This document shows, piece after piece, positions 1 to 10,596 of a DNA stretch of 64,000 nucleotides; the first letter of the stretch is position 1, and every line of letters begins with the position of its first letter. The notes under the pieces were generated by a model. It saw nothing but the letters and a program-made list of their open reading frames with translations. It was not told the DNA's origin and ran no database searches. Source of the stretch: Bryopsis sp. KO-2023 (Eukaryota; Chlorophyta; Ulvophyceae; Bryopsidales; Bryopsidaceae); assembly GCA_030272585.1 (NCBI GenBank), contig BSYQ01000005.1, forward strand, positions 6,789,501 through 6,853,500, in the 5' to 3' direction. Made by a program: the position numbers and the translations under genes.

Positions 1-575
1 GGGGACAAAAGTTCAGGGAGGAGGGGAGTGGTTACAGCTGTAACCCCAAACCACGTCGCCTCCACCGATTTCGTCACACTGGCCAAGGCCAGAGTGCTAT
101 CGGGTAGAGGAGGGGTAGTTAGGACAGTCCAGCCACAGTCTGGAAGTAGCAGTCCAGCTGCGGAAATGGCTAGGTTGGACGGTCCTAGGGGTCGAGACTA
201 AGGGAAGGGATTGAGGGAGGTTAGGAAGATCAGCTAGGCTTGATAGGTTAGGTAGTCCCCATCAGTAGGTGGGATCCTAGGTGATCAGTGGGACTAGGGT
301 GAGTCAGGCGGCAGCCTATTTAATGGCTGATCTTAGGTTATTGGATATTCTGGGTGAGGCTTTTGTGTTTATTCGAGTTTGGACCTTTATTGATCGTTGT
401 AAGAAAGCTTGTGTGAAGAGTCCTGAGTAAGGTGCCTCGCAAAGGCCGTGTGATCAAGTTCAAGAGGGGCTGTCCCCACTTCCGCCGTTCCCGTTCTGTA
501 GAAACGCCATCACCACCGTTAAGTACGGCTGCAGGGGTGACCCCAGCGGTCAAGGTTACCCTATTTGTGGTTACA
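1..575. other. Unassigned sequence left of the A1 tandem
   Basis: This stretch matches none of the repeat families in the rest of the window. It joins A1 at about 576, where similarity to 9944 onward begins abruptly. A TATA-like TATTTAA at about 318-324 leads into a 35-codon open frame (323-430, plus strand). A second, longer frame starts near 432 but runs on into antisense gag of A1, so its length is not evidence of a gene. It may be the remnant of another element; I cannot place it. Confidence 0.4.
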
Positions 576-1228
576 CACGCTTCATCTCGATCACTAGAGA
601 ATTCGAAAGCTGTAGCTAAGCCATCCATGAAGTCCATCCAGTCACGGAAGGGTGGTCTTTCACCTCGGTGAATTTTCAACTCTTGCATCGTTAACCAATC
701 CGAGGCAGCCCCATAAAGGTTAGTGGCCATAATCGATTGCCACTGTGCTTCATGCACTCCGCAGGTTCTCAAGTACCGCGTCATGAGCACTTGCCATTTA
801 CGGGCTTTTGGTTCTCCACTTCCGTTAAATGCGCGAGGCATTTGCAACTTGACGGTGCTAGGCAACCACTGTCCTTGCCTAGGAGGTCCTGGGCCTGCTG
901 GTCCAGCGCCACCTCCACCTCCACCTCCACCAGGAGGTCCACCGGGAGGTCCACCGCCTCCACCATCTCCACCGCCGCCACCACCTCCTCCGCCATCAGG
1001 CGCACCTGGAATGCGGGAAGGTGGGCGGTTTCGTCTGTCGCGGTAATCATCACCGCCATCATCATCTGGGTCATCATCACCAGGGTCTCCAAAGTTACCT
1101 CGCATGCGAGGAACTCGACTGGGTCCACCAGTAGACTCATATGAACCAAGTGCAGCAAAGGGATTGTTTTCTACCCTTGCTCCCAAAGCACTTAACCCAA
1201 GTCCCAATCTTCCAGTACGTGTGGGGAT
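576..1228 (-). pseudogene. gag: Gag fragment of family A (A1 left unit)
   Basis: Minus-strand reading gives the Gly-rich linker and the start of the Ty3-type capsid region seen in intact Gag of A2 (for example WLPSTVKLQMPRAFNGSGEP). It is the same sequence as 9944-10596. On its left it is joined to unrelated DNA and on its right it is split by the hAT element. It is a fossil fragment. Confidence 0.8.
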
Positions 1229-1884
1229 CAGGGTTTGCTAGTAGATTGGCTAGTAGGCTGAAAATCTACTAACGTTTAACTAACTTTCTACTAACTACTA
1301 AGGCAACTTTAGTTAGTAGGCAAAATCCTGAGCCAGTAGGTATTAACGTGGATATTTTCTATTAATACCTACTGACTAGTTACATAATTATATATATCAA
1401 AAAAGAAACTTGGCGACAGTACTACGCTGTCGCGACATCATTCTCACGCTGCATGTGCGATATCGGAACTCAGCACAGTCGGTCATAAGGATATCTCAAC
1501 CAGGGGTTGCTAGTAGATTGGCTAGTAGGCTGGAAATACTACTAACGCCTACTAGCTACTAATTATGTAACTAGCCTATCCACTACTTTCCCCCACAACT
1601 TCCATCTGGCTTGGACAACTTGGACGGCTTGGATGTGTGAGGTTGTGTGTCACGTGAGTGCCTTTGAGCGAAGCTTAACAAAATCAATAAAATGTGCATT
1701 CAAACATTGATTAGTACGTAGACCGACCTACCAACTAGCTACTAACTAGGGCATGCTATTAATAGATACTATTAAGTAGGAAATTTCCCTACTAACGACT
1801 TTATTTAGTAGCCTTTCACCTCGTGCGAATTTTGACCTTCATTAGTTAGTAGATCGTTGCAAATTGATCTACTAGCAAACCCTG
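1229..1884. mobile_element. Non-autonomous hAT-type DNA transposon (copy 1)
   Basis: Ends are inverted repeats: CAGGGTTTGCTAGTAGAT at 1229-1246 and its complement ending CCCTG at 1884. An 8-bp target duplication GTGGGGAT flanks it (1221-1228 and 1885-1892). Eight-base duplications with CAGGG-type ends are typical of the hAT superfamily. It has no transposase frame, so it would need one in trans. Many scattered CTACTAA/TTAGTAG motifs lie inside the ends, like the subterminal binding sites of hAT elements. A second terminus-like sequence begins at 1501. It sits in gag of A1. Confidence 0.85.
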
Positions 1885-2472
1885 GTGGGGATCTGCATGG
1901 GTTCTTTTCCTTTCTCTTCTCTGACCTGTGCCTTAGCACGCTCAAGGTCAATTTGATATAACACTTCTGCTGAGGAGAGAACTCTTGGGTTAGTTCGTGT
2001 GGGTCTACGTGATCCATCGGCAGAGTCGGGTTCTGAGATGCGTATACCAGGCTGAGCTCTTGTACTTGGAGGTATCAACTGAGGGAATGTGAAATCAGCG
2101 TCTGGTGCGCTGTCCACTGCAGTGCATGGTGGTGCTTCTGCAGCAACAATTTCACCCTCCTCGACCTGTACTGCTGGAGGAACCGGTATTGTTGAGGTTC
2201 CTGCCCCAACCATTCCTACCGCGAAGCTCTGGTCTAGTGGCGGCCATGATGCAGCCAACTGCTTTACTGATTTCTTCGGCAGTGGCATCCCAAAGGCTGA
2301 GTCCTCAGGCTCAGGGGAAGTTGATTCTTCACGCTCTGGTGATACTGCACGAGCATCACTTCCACTTTGGGCACTCTGACTTCCGCCACTCATCTCCTCC
2401 ATGCTTCGTTCCAGGCCAGATAATCTTAAGGCAACCACATCAGCTGCATCTTGCTGCTGATCCCAGGTTTTG
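1885..2472 (-). pseudogene. gag: Gag middle-region fragment of family A (A1 left unit)
   Basis: Minus-strand reading gives the Ser/Glu-rich linker of A Gag, with VSPEREESTSPEPEDSAFG and a motif rich in PTRTNPRVLSSAEVLYQIDL. It lies between the hAT element and the LTR at 2473. It is identical in layout to 11253-11840 and is part of a broken copy. Confidence 0.8.
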
Positions 2473-2892
2473 TGATAGTGAAGCTTGTGGGTGACGCAAT
2501 AGTGGTCGGCTGTGTTGGTTGGATTCGTGATAACTTGCTGGCTAACGCAAGTATACTTGTGGGGTTTGTTGGTTTAGACAACTCTCTAGCTAGCGCGGTT
2601 GTGAACGCTACTAGAGCACTTGGGTTGGGAAGTGATTGCGTCAGGCAAACACTTAACACACACACACACAAACACACACACAAGCGGGAACACACCAATC
2701 CCACGAATCCCGAGTTCTTACAAAGTAAAGTGAATGTCAAAACAACGAGTGGGCCTCTTAAGTACCCCTAAGTGTAGTACGCTGACGCATGCCCCAAACT
2801 CTGGGTCTAATCTGTCTTACTCGTGAACCCGCATGCGTCAGCCACCCTCGGCTCTATCCCAAACTACCTCGTATAGCGCTAAAAGACTAACA
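2473..2892 (-). repeat. Family A LTR (shared middle LTR of the A1 tandem)
   Basis: A 420-bp LTR in minus orientation. On the minus strand it begins TGTTAGTCTTTTAGCG and ends CTTCACTATCA. It contains a CA/GT microsatellite (about 2657-2683). It serves as 3' LTR of the unit to its right (2893-12259) and as 5' LTR of the partial unit to its left. Confidence 0.9.
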
Positions 2893-3087
2893 TACGCCCC
2901 CCCCGCAAAAAGTGGGCGCCCACGCACACCAAAACACAAAGAAAAACAAAAACACAAAAACACAAACACAAAACTCACCCACTCCCATACCCACACCCAA
3001 CTGTCTTGGACCTGTCTCTTGCTCTGACGTCTCTGACAGCTGCTGCACGCACACACTTGGTCGACGATAACTCCTTTTCCCTCCTCC
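2893..3087 (-). promoter_or_regulatory. A1 3' untranslated segment and polypurine tract
   Basis: On the minus strand a G-run followed by CGTA directly abuts the 3' LTR start TGTTAG. This is the position of the plus-strand primer (polypurine tract). The remainder is an A/C-rich spacer down from ORF3, nearly identical to 46763-46957 of A2 and to 63846-64000 of A5. Confidence 0.7.
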
Positions 3088-4902
3088 TTAACGCTGTTCC
3101 GGCGCTTGCGCTTGCTGAATAGCACGCTGCTCCTGCGCATGCGCTTGCTGCACTGCACGATACCGGACACAGGGATCAAATGCGGCAGCCACCCTCTTGG
3201 ACTTAAGGAATGGCAGATCCCTTGTGATGCCGGACACCTTGAGCTGCCGCTTCACACACATGTTGCAGTGTGGCAACTTCTCGTGCTCAGCCGGGAACGG
3301 AGGGATTTCTTCGAACGTCGAGCGTGTCAGCTTCAACATATGGGCAGGTAGAGAGAATGGGGAGACGGTGGCGATGGACTTGTTGTCCACTTCCGCGACT
3401 TTTTGGACCGCCGTGACGATGCGCCCCAGCATCGAGTATGCCAACCAATGAGCATCACACACGAGGTGATACCCACAAGGAAGGACGGAATACTTTTTCT
3501 GCGTCAGCCGCTGAGCACTTGCTTGCATTGGGCTTCTCCCGCACCAAATGCACATGGGCAACTCGTGAAAGTGCCGGTTGCCGCGGTAATTTTGCAAGGC
3601 TCGGTCCCTGGGGTTAGTATATTGGACCTTCGGCCATTTCTCTGACGCAGTGATGGGGTTGCAAGCCTCCTCGATATCCTCCCGTGACAGGTTCACTTCG
3701 CTGGGTGCAGCATCCACTTTGTCCTGAGCAGCCGCCCTTAGTCTCCTGAGCTTAACTTTTTCTCGGAAAGCCCGAAGTGCTGCTTCTGTTGGAGCTAACT
3801 CCAACGGTGGATGGACCGCACGCTGAACCTCTGTCACCTGGCTTGGCCCTTCATCATTCCTTATTTCCCCGTCCTCCAGTTCAGAACTAGGACCTTCGAG
3901 CCTAGGAGGTGGACTGCCGAAGTCAATTTCTTCGTTAAAATCTAAGTCCAAAAGCTCCTCCTCTCTCATGTCGAATAAGTCCTCCCCCGGTGCTATTGCG
4001 GTAGCCTCATCTCCGGGAGTCTGAACTGTTGGCGCTGGTTGTGAGGGTGTTGGAGTCTTTAATGCGGCAGCCTTTAACTTGAGTAACAAGTTGGCTCTTG
4101 CTGCATCTCCAGGCATACGATCCCTCGGTGGCTCACCACCTTCATCGTCACCGTCCTCTCGCCTTCTCTTTCCGTGTGGATCTTCATCCCTACACGGCGA
4201 GCTTGGGCGTTTGTTTTTCCCTTTCCCCTTGCCCTTGCTTGAGCCTCCCGCATCATCGTCCTTGGACGGTTCCAGATCAAGTGTTGCGTTTGACAACAGA
4301 ACTTGGACTTGGCGATCCAGTTCTTCACGTACCCGTGGTGCTGGTACCGCCGGGTTCAAACGCAGCATCTTGTCCGTTGTTTCGCTCTGCACTTGAAGTT
4401 TTTCAGAGCCGTCTCTGAGGGACTCTCCCAGCAAATCGATCTGCAGCTCTTGTTCTGCCAATTCCTTCTTAAGGTTGTTGGCTGCTGCACTCCACGCGGT
4501 TGCTACAGCTCGCTGCAGCGTTTCCTCTACCGCGGTAAATCGATCCACTATTCCCCCGAGAGCTTGTTTACGGAGGTCATTCTCACGATGGTTAGCCATC
4601 ATGTGAGATTGGAACCTTTGCTTTTTCAGCTTCATGGCTTCCAATTTTTCTTCCAAGACCTTAGTCTTGTCCTCCGCTTCTTTCTTTTCCGCCTCCGCCT
4701 TTTCCTTGGCTTTCTCCGCTGCCTCCTTCGCAGCCTCAGCTGCTTTCGTCCGGTCACTCAACTCTGCGAGCTGCCGGGTTAAGGCCTCATTGTTCTGCAG
4801 CACCTCCTCTGCGGTCGTAACAAAGTGCTGCAGCTCCTCTTCTTTTTGAGCTACCTCCGCTTCCAACCTCGCAATAATTGCGGCGGGTGTGTCGGCAGCC
4901 AT
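3088..4902 (-). CDS. ORF3 of family A, coiled-coil plus RING-like protein (A1 copy)
   Basis: A 604-residue open frame after pol, starting MAADTPAAIIARLEAEV. Residues about 10-115 and 140-200 are heptad-rich (coiled coil, Lys/Glu/Ala). About 220-255 is basic (KGKGKGKNKRPSS, GKRRRED), like a nuclear signal. An acidic middle part follows. At about 451-549 lies a Cys/His module: CIWC, then PCGYHLVCDAH, then CNMC. The order C-x2-C, C-x2-H-x2-C-x2-H, C-x2-C resembles a RING cross-brace. The tail is Gln/Ala-rich. There is no signal peptide and no membrane segment, so it is not env-like. I know no named family for it. Start chosen because this ATG is shared by A1, A2 and A3. Confidence 0.75.
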   Translation of the reverse strand: MAADTPAAIIARLEAEVAQKEEELQHFVTTAEEVLQNNEALTRQLAELSDRTKAAEAAKEAAEKAKEKAEAEKKEAEDKTKVLEEKLEAMKLKKQRFQSHMMANHRENDLRKQALGGIVDRFTAVEETLQRAVATAWSAAANNLKKELAEQELQIDLLGESLRDGSEKLQVQSETTDKMLRLNPAVPAPRVREELDRQVQVLLSNATLDLEPSKDDDAGGSSKGKGKGKNKRPSSPCRDEDPHGKRRREDGDDEGGEPPRDRMPGDAARANLLLKLKAAALKTPTPSQPAPTVQTPGDEATAIAPGEDLFDMREEELLDLDFNEEIDFGSPPPRLEGPSSELEDGEIRNDEGPSQVTEVQRAVHPPLELAPTEAALRAFREKVKLRRLRAAAQDKVDAAPSEVNLSREDIEEACNPITASEKWPKVQYTNPRDRALQNYRGNRHFHELPMCIWCGRSPMQASAQRLTQKKYSVLPCGYHLVCDAHWLAYSMLGRIVTAVQKVAEVDNKSIATVSPFSLPAHMLKLTRSTFEEIPPFPAEHEKLPHCNMCVKRQLKVSGITRDLPFLKSKRVAAAFDPCVRYRAVQQAHAQEQRAIQQAQAPEQR

Positions 4903-5015
4903 TATGTTTGTCGGAAAGAAAGAAATAACAACGGTTTGTGCGTCTTTAGACTCTTTTCACTCAGGAGCTCGCTCCGTTTACACAAACACTAGGGCAAAAT
5001 GGTTCGAGGGCTGCG

Positions 5016-5061
5016 CTTATAAGGCTGGGTGACTCGTACACTTTCCTCGTTGGGTTATTGG
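5016..5061 (-). promoter_or_regulatory. Candidate internal promoter of ORF3 (A1)
   Basis: On the minus strand a CCAAT (5057-5061) lies about 35 bases before TTATAAG (5016-5023), which lies about 115 bases before the ORF3 ATG. The same arrangement stands in A2 and A3, and a TATA at a similar distance is found in C. Function is inferred from motif and spacing only. Confidence 0.45.
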
Positions 5062-5350
5062 GGTGAGACACCAACGTTTCGCTCGGTTGGAGTCTCGTCA
5101 AGACCACCTCAACACGTCACTTGATAGGGGTTTTCTCGGAACAACCACACTATCTCGAATGTGACATCGTTTGCCCGGTTTCTAAAGTACTACTGAAGCT
5201 ACACTTACTGCGCCAGCCAAATAACTTAGGCACCTAACGCATTAGAGTTAAAGAGTTGGTTTGGAAGTCGACAGAGTTTTTCTAAGGTATCCTTTTTCGC
5301 GCCCCCTTGCTATAAGGAGTTCCACCTTAGCCATCAAACACTCTGCTTCC

Positions 5351-8300
5351 CTATTCTCTTCCTTTCTGCAACTCTTTTCTTTCTTTCTCTTTAAATGCGC
5401 GAAGTATATCTGGTGCGTTAACCAGATTAGCTTCAGGTTCCCAAGTAGCGTCAAGTAGATCGTATCCTTTCCACAGCACTAGGTATTCACGATTGCGTTT
5501 ACCTCTAGCCCTTAGGATATTTTCGACCTCATACTCTACTTCGCTACCAATCAACTCTCCTTCTGGAGGTTGTATCTGCCTGCTGTTATCACTCGAGGCG
5601 TGATAACGCTTGAACTTAGAAACATGAAACACTGGGTGAATGAGCCATGTTTCCGGAAGTTGAACTCTGTAAGCCACCTTTGATATTTTCTCCACAATTT
5701 CAAAGGGACCCACAAATCGACGGCGCAGTTTGGGACTCACTTTGTTCAAAGCAGCCAACGGAATAAAACGGCTTTTTATCAGGACTTTATCCCCTTTCTC
5801 AAAAGCAATATCTTTCCTCTTCTTGTTTGCACTCACACACATTCTGTGTTGTGCTCTAGAGTAATATGCTTTTGCGGTATCTAAGTCCTGTGCCATCCGT
5901 GCTACCATAGTCTTAACTGCTTCCACTTGAAATTGCGTTGCCGTCCCACCAATGTTTGGTGTTTCTGGATGGTACCCATACGTCAAGTATGCAGGTGCGA
6001 ACCCTGTACTCGCATTCACTGCATTGTTTGCTGCAAACTCTGCTGTAGGTAAATACTCAACCCACTTATGGGGATACCTCTCAGCATATGGCCTTAGAAA
6101 ATTTTCCAGAGTACGTATGGTAACCTCACTCTGCCCATCCGTTTGAGGGTGGTAAGCTGTACTCATACGAATCTCTGTACCCAGAGCTTTAAAAAGCGTC
6201 TGCCAGAACTTGCTGGTAAAGCGAGGGTCTCTATCAGACACAATCACTTTAGGTAGGCCATGGTTGCGGTAAACATGTTCGATAAAAAGTTGGGCGTATC
6301 CTGCAGCGGTAATCTCCTTAGTACATGGGGCGAAATGCACAAACTTGGTAAGTCTATCGACAAAGACAGCTACAGCACTAAACCCATTGGATGCTGGTAG
6401 ATCTGTCACCAAGTCAGTGGTAATCTGCTCCCACTTCCGCTCAGGTATTGGCAGGGGTTGAAGTAAGCCCATAGGCTTCTGTGTGTCAGCCTTTATTTGT
6501 TGGCACACAGGGCATTCGCGAACAAATGCCTTCAACTCATTCATCCACCCCTTCCACCAATATCGCCGCGCTAGGATTTCTCCTGTTCGCGCTGGTCCTG
6601 TATGGCCTGCTGAAGGTGTCTCATGGCACTCCTTCATGATCTTATTGCGCTGGCCTTTAGGAACCACCACTTTCTCGACTAATCCTCTCTTTGGGACCGT
6701 CCAGAGTATTCCCTCTCTGAGGAAATATCCCTCAACTTCCTCGCCACTCTCAAGCTTCCGCAATATCTTCACCAAGGAGTTATCAGCTTGGAGGGCTTGT
6801 TTCCACTCGTCTTGGCTTGCTTGATGCACTTGCCAAGTGGAAATGTTCATCGCAGTTTCCACGGGCTTAGGAACACTGCGGGAGAGAGCATCTGCTAACA
6901 CATTAGCCTTGCCTTTGATATAGGAGATCTTGGGGTTGATCGAAGTCAGGTACCCCGCCTCAAGCCATCTTGCTTGGGTTCTAGAAAGGTTCCTCTGCGA
7001 CAGAATATGTGTCAGAGGTTGGTGGTCAGTGAACACTGTTACTCCACCCGCACAACCTTCTAGATAATGTCTCCACTGCACCATCGCATAACATATTGCA
7101 CACAACTCTTTGTCGTATGGTGCATAGTTAAGCTCGGCAGGCTTGAATCTACGTGAGAGGTAAGCTATTGGCTGTAGCCCCCCTCCGTGATCCTGTGTTA
7201 ACACGGCACCGATGGCCTCATTCGACGCATCAGTGATCACAGTGTAAGGCAGTGACGCATCTGGAAAAATAAGGACGGGAGCTTGACTTAAACGCTTTTT
7301 CAGTTCATTGAATGCGCCACGCTCAACCTGTCCCCATCTCCAGGGATGGTCTTTTTTCACTAAGTCATGGAGTGGTCCAGCAATATGTGCAAACTGGGGA
7401 ATGAATTTCCTGTAGTATGAAACCATTCCAAGGAAACTACGTACATCGCTAACACTCTGTAGTTCCTTCCACTCCTTCACTGCCTTCACTTTTTGTTCCT
7501 GTGGCTTTAACCCACTTCCGCTAATGCGGTAGCCAAGATAGTCTACTGTTGCGACAGCCAGCTCACTTTTACTTGCCTTAGCAAAAAGCTGATATTCTGC
7601 TAGTCGCGACAGGACTTTCTCTAAGTGTTCGGCATGCTGTTCCATGTTTTCAGAGAAGATGAGTATGTCATCGATAAAGACAACAACAAAATCATCTAAA
7701 AACTCTGCGAGTAGGTCTTGCACTAGAGTTTGGAATTGCGCTGGGCAATTGGTTAGCCCAAAAGGCGCTACCAAAAACTCAAAGTGACCGTATCTCGTGC
7801 GGAACGCTGTCTTATCTGTATCAGATGGCCTTACGGGAAATTGCCAATAGCCTGATCGCAGATCTAACTTCGAGAACACTTTGGCTTTGAACACTCTATC
7901 CATCAATTCTTCTGGCAGGGGTAAAGGATACCGGTTTTTCACCGTCACCTTATTGATCCACCTGTAATCCACACACATCCTTAAGCCTCCATCCTTTTTC
8001 GGTACAAATAGGATTGGCGCGCCCCAAGGGGACTCGGATGGTTTGATTTTCTTCTGTTCCAGAAGGTAGTCCACTTGTGCTTTCACTTCATCCAGCTCTG
8101 CTGGTGAAAGCTTGTATATTGGACGATGGATAGGTGTTGGATCCTCCAGGTCTATCTTAAACTCATGACCTTTTCTCTTCGGAGGGATCCCTGGGGGTAA
8201 ATCACGAGGGAACACACCACGGTGTGTTTCTACCACCTTTTTAATTTCGGCAGGGGTGTCTGAACGAATAAGTTTGCCAATCTCATCCTCAGTGTTGAAT

Positions 8301-9091
8301 GGCTGTGTTCGCTCTATTGCGTCAGGCAATTCATGTTGGCCTAAAGCTTTCTCTTCAGACTCTTGCACTACAACCATGAATGCTGTCTCTGTTTTGAGAT
8401 GACGCATCATTCTCTTAGCTGAACACTCAGTCACTGGCACTTCTTGCAGTATCGACTGTACTTTTCGTTCAGGTTCAATACTCTCTTGGGTTGGATGACG
8501 CAACGGAAGATGAAACACTTGGCTGTTTTTGCAAACTGAAATCTCATTCTGCTGAAAGTCTATGCGGGGGTTTTCTTTCTGCAACCAAGGCATGCCCAAT
8601 ATTAGGTCATAACCAAGGTCTGGGAACAGATCCGCTTTCATTTTGCACTTCAGCCCTCCTATCTTTACTCGGAGGTTGTTACAGCTGCCAGCCAGTTCTT
8701 TAATATCTCCGTTTGCCAACATTGCTCTCTTTGAGCTTGGTGTAATCGACAACCCGAGATCACGCGCTACCTTATCATTGATATAGTTTGCGGTACTTCC
8801 GCAATCAATGAATGCATAAAGGTCCGTGGTCTTGATCCGTGCTTTTACTTCGTACCCTCTCACAGGCACTTCTTGAATTTTTAACAGAGGGCATGTGTCA
8901 CCCTTGGTTGACGAAGTTGATCGAACTTCTGACACATTAACTCGCTCTGTGGTAGACCGCTGGGTTGTTTCTGACCCACTATCGTCTACGTCTGCAGGCA
9001 GGGACTCCTGTAGACTACTCTGCGACTCCAATGAGCCCACAGATTCACTAACAGAGGGAAGAGATGCAGATGACGCATGAGGCGCGTCCAT
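5351..9091 (-). CDS. pol: Pol polyprotein of family A (A1 copy)
   Basis: A 1246-residue open frame with the Ty3/Gypsy chromovirus order. Aspartic protease at about 75-200 with active-site motif DCG (residues 96-98). Reverse transcriptase at about 320-510 with SPWGAPILFVPKKDGG, FSKLDLRSGYWQ and catalytic FIDD (472-475). RNase H at about 565-690 (ITDAS). Integrase with an HHCC zinc site at about 800-850 and the DDE core (TTDLVTDLP, VSDRDPRFTSKFW, PQTDGQSEV). Chromodomain near 1180-1235 (YLVLWKGYDLLDATWEP). The frame stays open upstream toward gag, so it is probably made by -1 frameshifting rather than from its first ATG. Nearly identical to A2 pol. Confidence 0.93.
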   Translation of the reverse strand: MDAPHASSASLPSVSESVGSLESQSSLQESLPADVDDSGSETTQRSTTERVNVSEVRSTSSTKGDTCPLLKIQEVPVRGYEVKARIKTTDLYAFIDCGSTANYINDKVARDLGLSITPSSKRAMLANGDIKELAGSCNNLRVKIGGLKCKMKADLFPDLGYDLILGMPWLQKENPRIDFQQNEISVCKNSQVFHLPLRHPTQESIEPERKVQSILQEVPVTECSAKRMMRHLKTETAFMVVVQESEEKALGQHELPDAIERTQPFNTEDEIGKLIRSDTPAEIKKVVETHRGVFPRDLPPGIPPKRKGHEFKIDLEDPTPIHRPIYKLSPAELDEVKAQVDYLLEQKKIKPSESPWGAPILFVPKKDGGLRMCVDYRWINKVTVKNRYPLPLPEELMDRVFKAKVFSKLDLRSGYWQFPVRPSDTDKTAFRTRYGHFEFLVAPFGLTNCPAQFQTLVQDLLAEFLDDFVVVFIDDILIFSENMEQHAEHLEKVLSRLAEYQLFAKASKSELAVATVDYLGYRISGSGLKPQEQKVKAVKEWKELQSVSDVRSFLGMVSYYRKFIPQFAHIAGPLHDLVKKDHPWRWGQVERGAFNELKKRLSQAPVLIFPDASLPYTVITDASNEAIGAVLTQDHGGGLQPIAYLSRRFKPAELNYAPYDKELCAICYAMVQWRHYLEGCAGGVTVFTDHQPLTHILSQRNLSRTQARWLEAGYLTSINPKISYIKGKANVLADALSRSVPKPVETAMNISTWQVHQASQDEWKQALQADNSLVKILRKLESGEEVEGYFLREGILWTVPKRGLVEKVVVPKGQRNKIMKECHETPSAGHTGPARTGEILARRYWWKGWMNELKAFVRECPVCQQIKADTQKPMGLLQPLPIPERKWEQITTDLVTDLPASNGFSAVAVFVDRLTKFVHFAPCTKEITAAGYAQLFIEHVYRNHGLPKVIVSDRDPRFTSKFWQTLFKALGTEIRMSTAYHPQTDGQSEVTIRTLENFLRPYAERYPHKWVEYLPTAEFAANNAVNASTGFAPAYLTYGYHPETPNIGGTATQFQVEAVKTMVARMAQDLDTAKAYYSRAQHRMCVSANKKRKDIAFEKGDKVLIKSRFIPLAALNKVSPKLRRRFVGPFEIVEKISKVAYRVQLPETWLIHPVFHVSKFKRYHASSDNSRQIQPPEGELIGSEVEYEVENILRARGKRNREYLVLWKGYDLLDATWEPEANLVNAPDILRAFKEKERKELQKGRE

Positions 9092-9345
9092 CTCATCCGG
9101 TGTGCTTTCCTTCTGTTCATTTGTCCAATCGCAGTTGTCATGTGCCGATTGGGTAGATGTGGAGAGTGTCTCTGTTCTCTCTTCACGCGGTGTACTAGTC
9201 CGCGCCCCAGGTTTTCCGCTGTGAGTACAAACCTTTTTCGAGGCACCTACTTTTGATCTATGCTTCCTACGCCGCCTACGAACTCTGTTTCGCTTACGAC
9301 GTTTGCGTCGGCCAGGCTCAGACGAAGCAGTTTCCTGCCTGGCGG

Positions 9346-10596
9346 TCAGTTTAACATTTTTTTTACATCGGGGAGGTTTTTCACCTCCTCCAATCTAGGA
9401 CATTGCCTCACAGGGTGACCCTTTTTTCCACAAAGATAACAATTATATCCCCCTCCCCCCTGGGGGTTCTGTCTTCCCTGATTGGCTTGTCCTCTTCCAC
9501 GGTTACCACCACCGCGTCCACGTCCACCACCACCACGTCCTCCTCCTCGTCCTTGTTGCTGTTGCTGCTGCTGTTGCACTCCTGCGGCAGCTTGTGGTGG
9601 TGCTTGGGCTGGTGGTGTAGGGTTCTGCTGCTGCTGACCCTGATTCTGGCCTTTCTTTTTCTTTCCACCACGCCAGACTCCTTTCTTTTTCTGATTGGTT
9701 TGCCCTCCTTGGCCTTGTGTTCCAACTCCAAGGGCTTCCAATCGTTCGGCGGATATGATGGCAGCCTCGACATCTCGAGGTACCGTTGCAGCGACCAGCT
9801 TCTGAACTTCACTCTTGAGTCCATCAACGAAGAGTAAATATTGGTGATCCTCTTCGAGGTCTGGAATCCTCAAGACCAAACGCTGAAACTCTTTTACAAA
9901 CTGTTTCACTGTTCCAGTCTGCTTGAGTTTGTGGAGGTCACGCCACGCTTCATCTCGATCACTAGAGAATTCGAAAGCTGTAGCTAAGCCATCCATGAAG
10001 TCCATCCAGTCACGGAAGGGTGGTCTTTCACCTCGGTGAATTTTCAACTCTTGCATCGTTAACCAATCCGAGGCAGCCCCATAAAGGTTAGTGGCCATAA
10101 TCGATTGCCACTGTGCTTCATGCACTCCGCAGGTTCTCAAGTACCGCGTCATGAGCACTTGCCATTTACGGGCTTTTGGTTCTCCACTTCCGTTAAATGC
10201 GCGAGGCATTTGCAACTTGACGGTGCTAGGCAACCACTGTCCTTGCCTAGGAGGTCCTGGGCCTGCTGGTCCAGCGCCACCTCCACCTCCACCTCCACCA
10301 GGAGGTCCACCGGGAGGTCCACCGCCTCCACCATCTCCACCGCCGCCACCACCTCCTCCGCCATCAGGCGCACCTGGAATGCGGGAAGGTGGGCGGTTTC
10401 GTCTGTCGCGGTAATCATCACCGCCATCATCATCTGGGTCATCATCACCAGGGTCTCCAAAGTTACCTCGCATGCGAGGAACTCGACTGGGTCCACCAGT
10501 AGACTCATATGAACCAAGTGCAGCAAAGGGATTGTTTTCTACCCTTGCTCCCAAAGCACTTAACCCAAGTCCCAATCTTCCAGTACGTGTGGGGAT
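9346..10596 (-). pseudogene. gag: Gag C-terminal region of family A (A1 copy)
   Basis: Contains the Asp-rich and Gly-rich linkers, the Ty3-type capsid region, a Gln-run, an RGG-rich stretch and one CCHC zinc knuckle (CYLCGKKGHPVRQC) near its end. These package RNA in related elements. Just before its stop is a run of eight A on the minus strand (9357-9364), the candidate frameshift site. The hAT element at 10597 separates it from the rest of gag, so this copy is broken. Confidence 0.85.

Larger units (their letters stand above)
576..2892 (-). repeat. Left copy of a 2.3-kb direct duplication (A1 partial unit)
   Basis: This block repeats 9944-12259 at a constant offset of 9368. It holds part of gag of family A, the 656-bp hAT element and a complete A LTR (2473-2892). 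The non-LTR part looks identical between copies by eye, while the LTR parts differ at a few sites. The simplest reading is a tandem array of one A element sharing LTRs (LTR, interior, LTR, partial interior) made by unequal recombination. The left unit is incomplete and non-functional. Confidence 0.8.

Noticed and set aside
432-671. 79-residue frame at the left edge
   Set aside because: It crosses the junction at 576 into antisense gag, so most of its length is not its own. No homologue in the window.
1229-1884. The 656-bp insert as an intron of gag
   Set aside because: It has inverted terminal repeats and an exact 8-bp target duplication, and other A copies lack it.
4074-4902. Several 70-160 residue frames antisense or out of frame in A ORF3
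   Set aside because: Low-complexity shadows of the coiled-coil gene, found in every A copy in step with it.
3088-4902. ORF3 as an env-like gene
   Set aside because: No signal peptide, no membrane segment and no glycosylation-rich ectodomain. Coiled coil plus Cys/His module instead.
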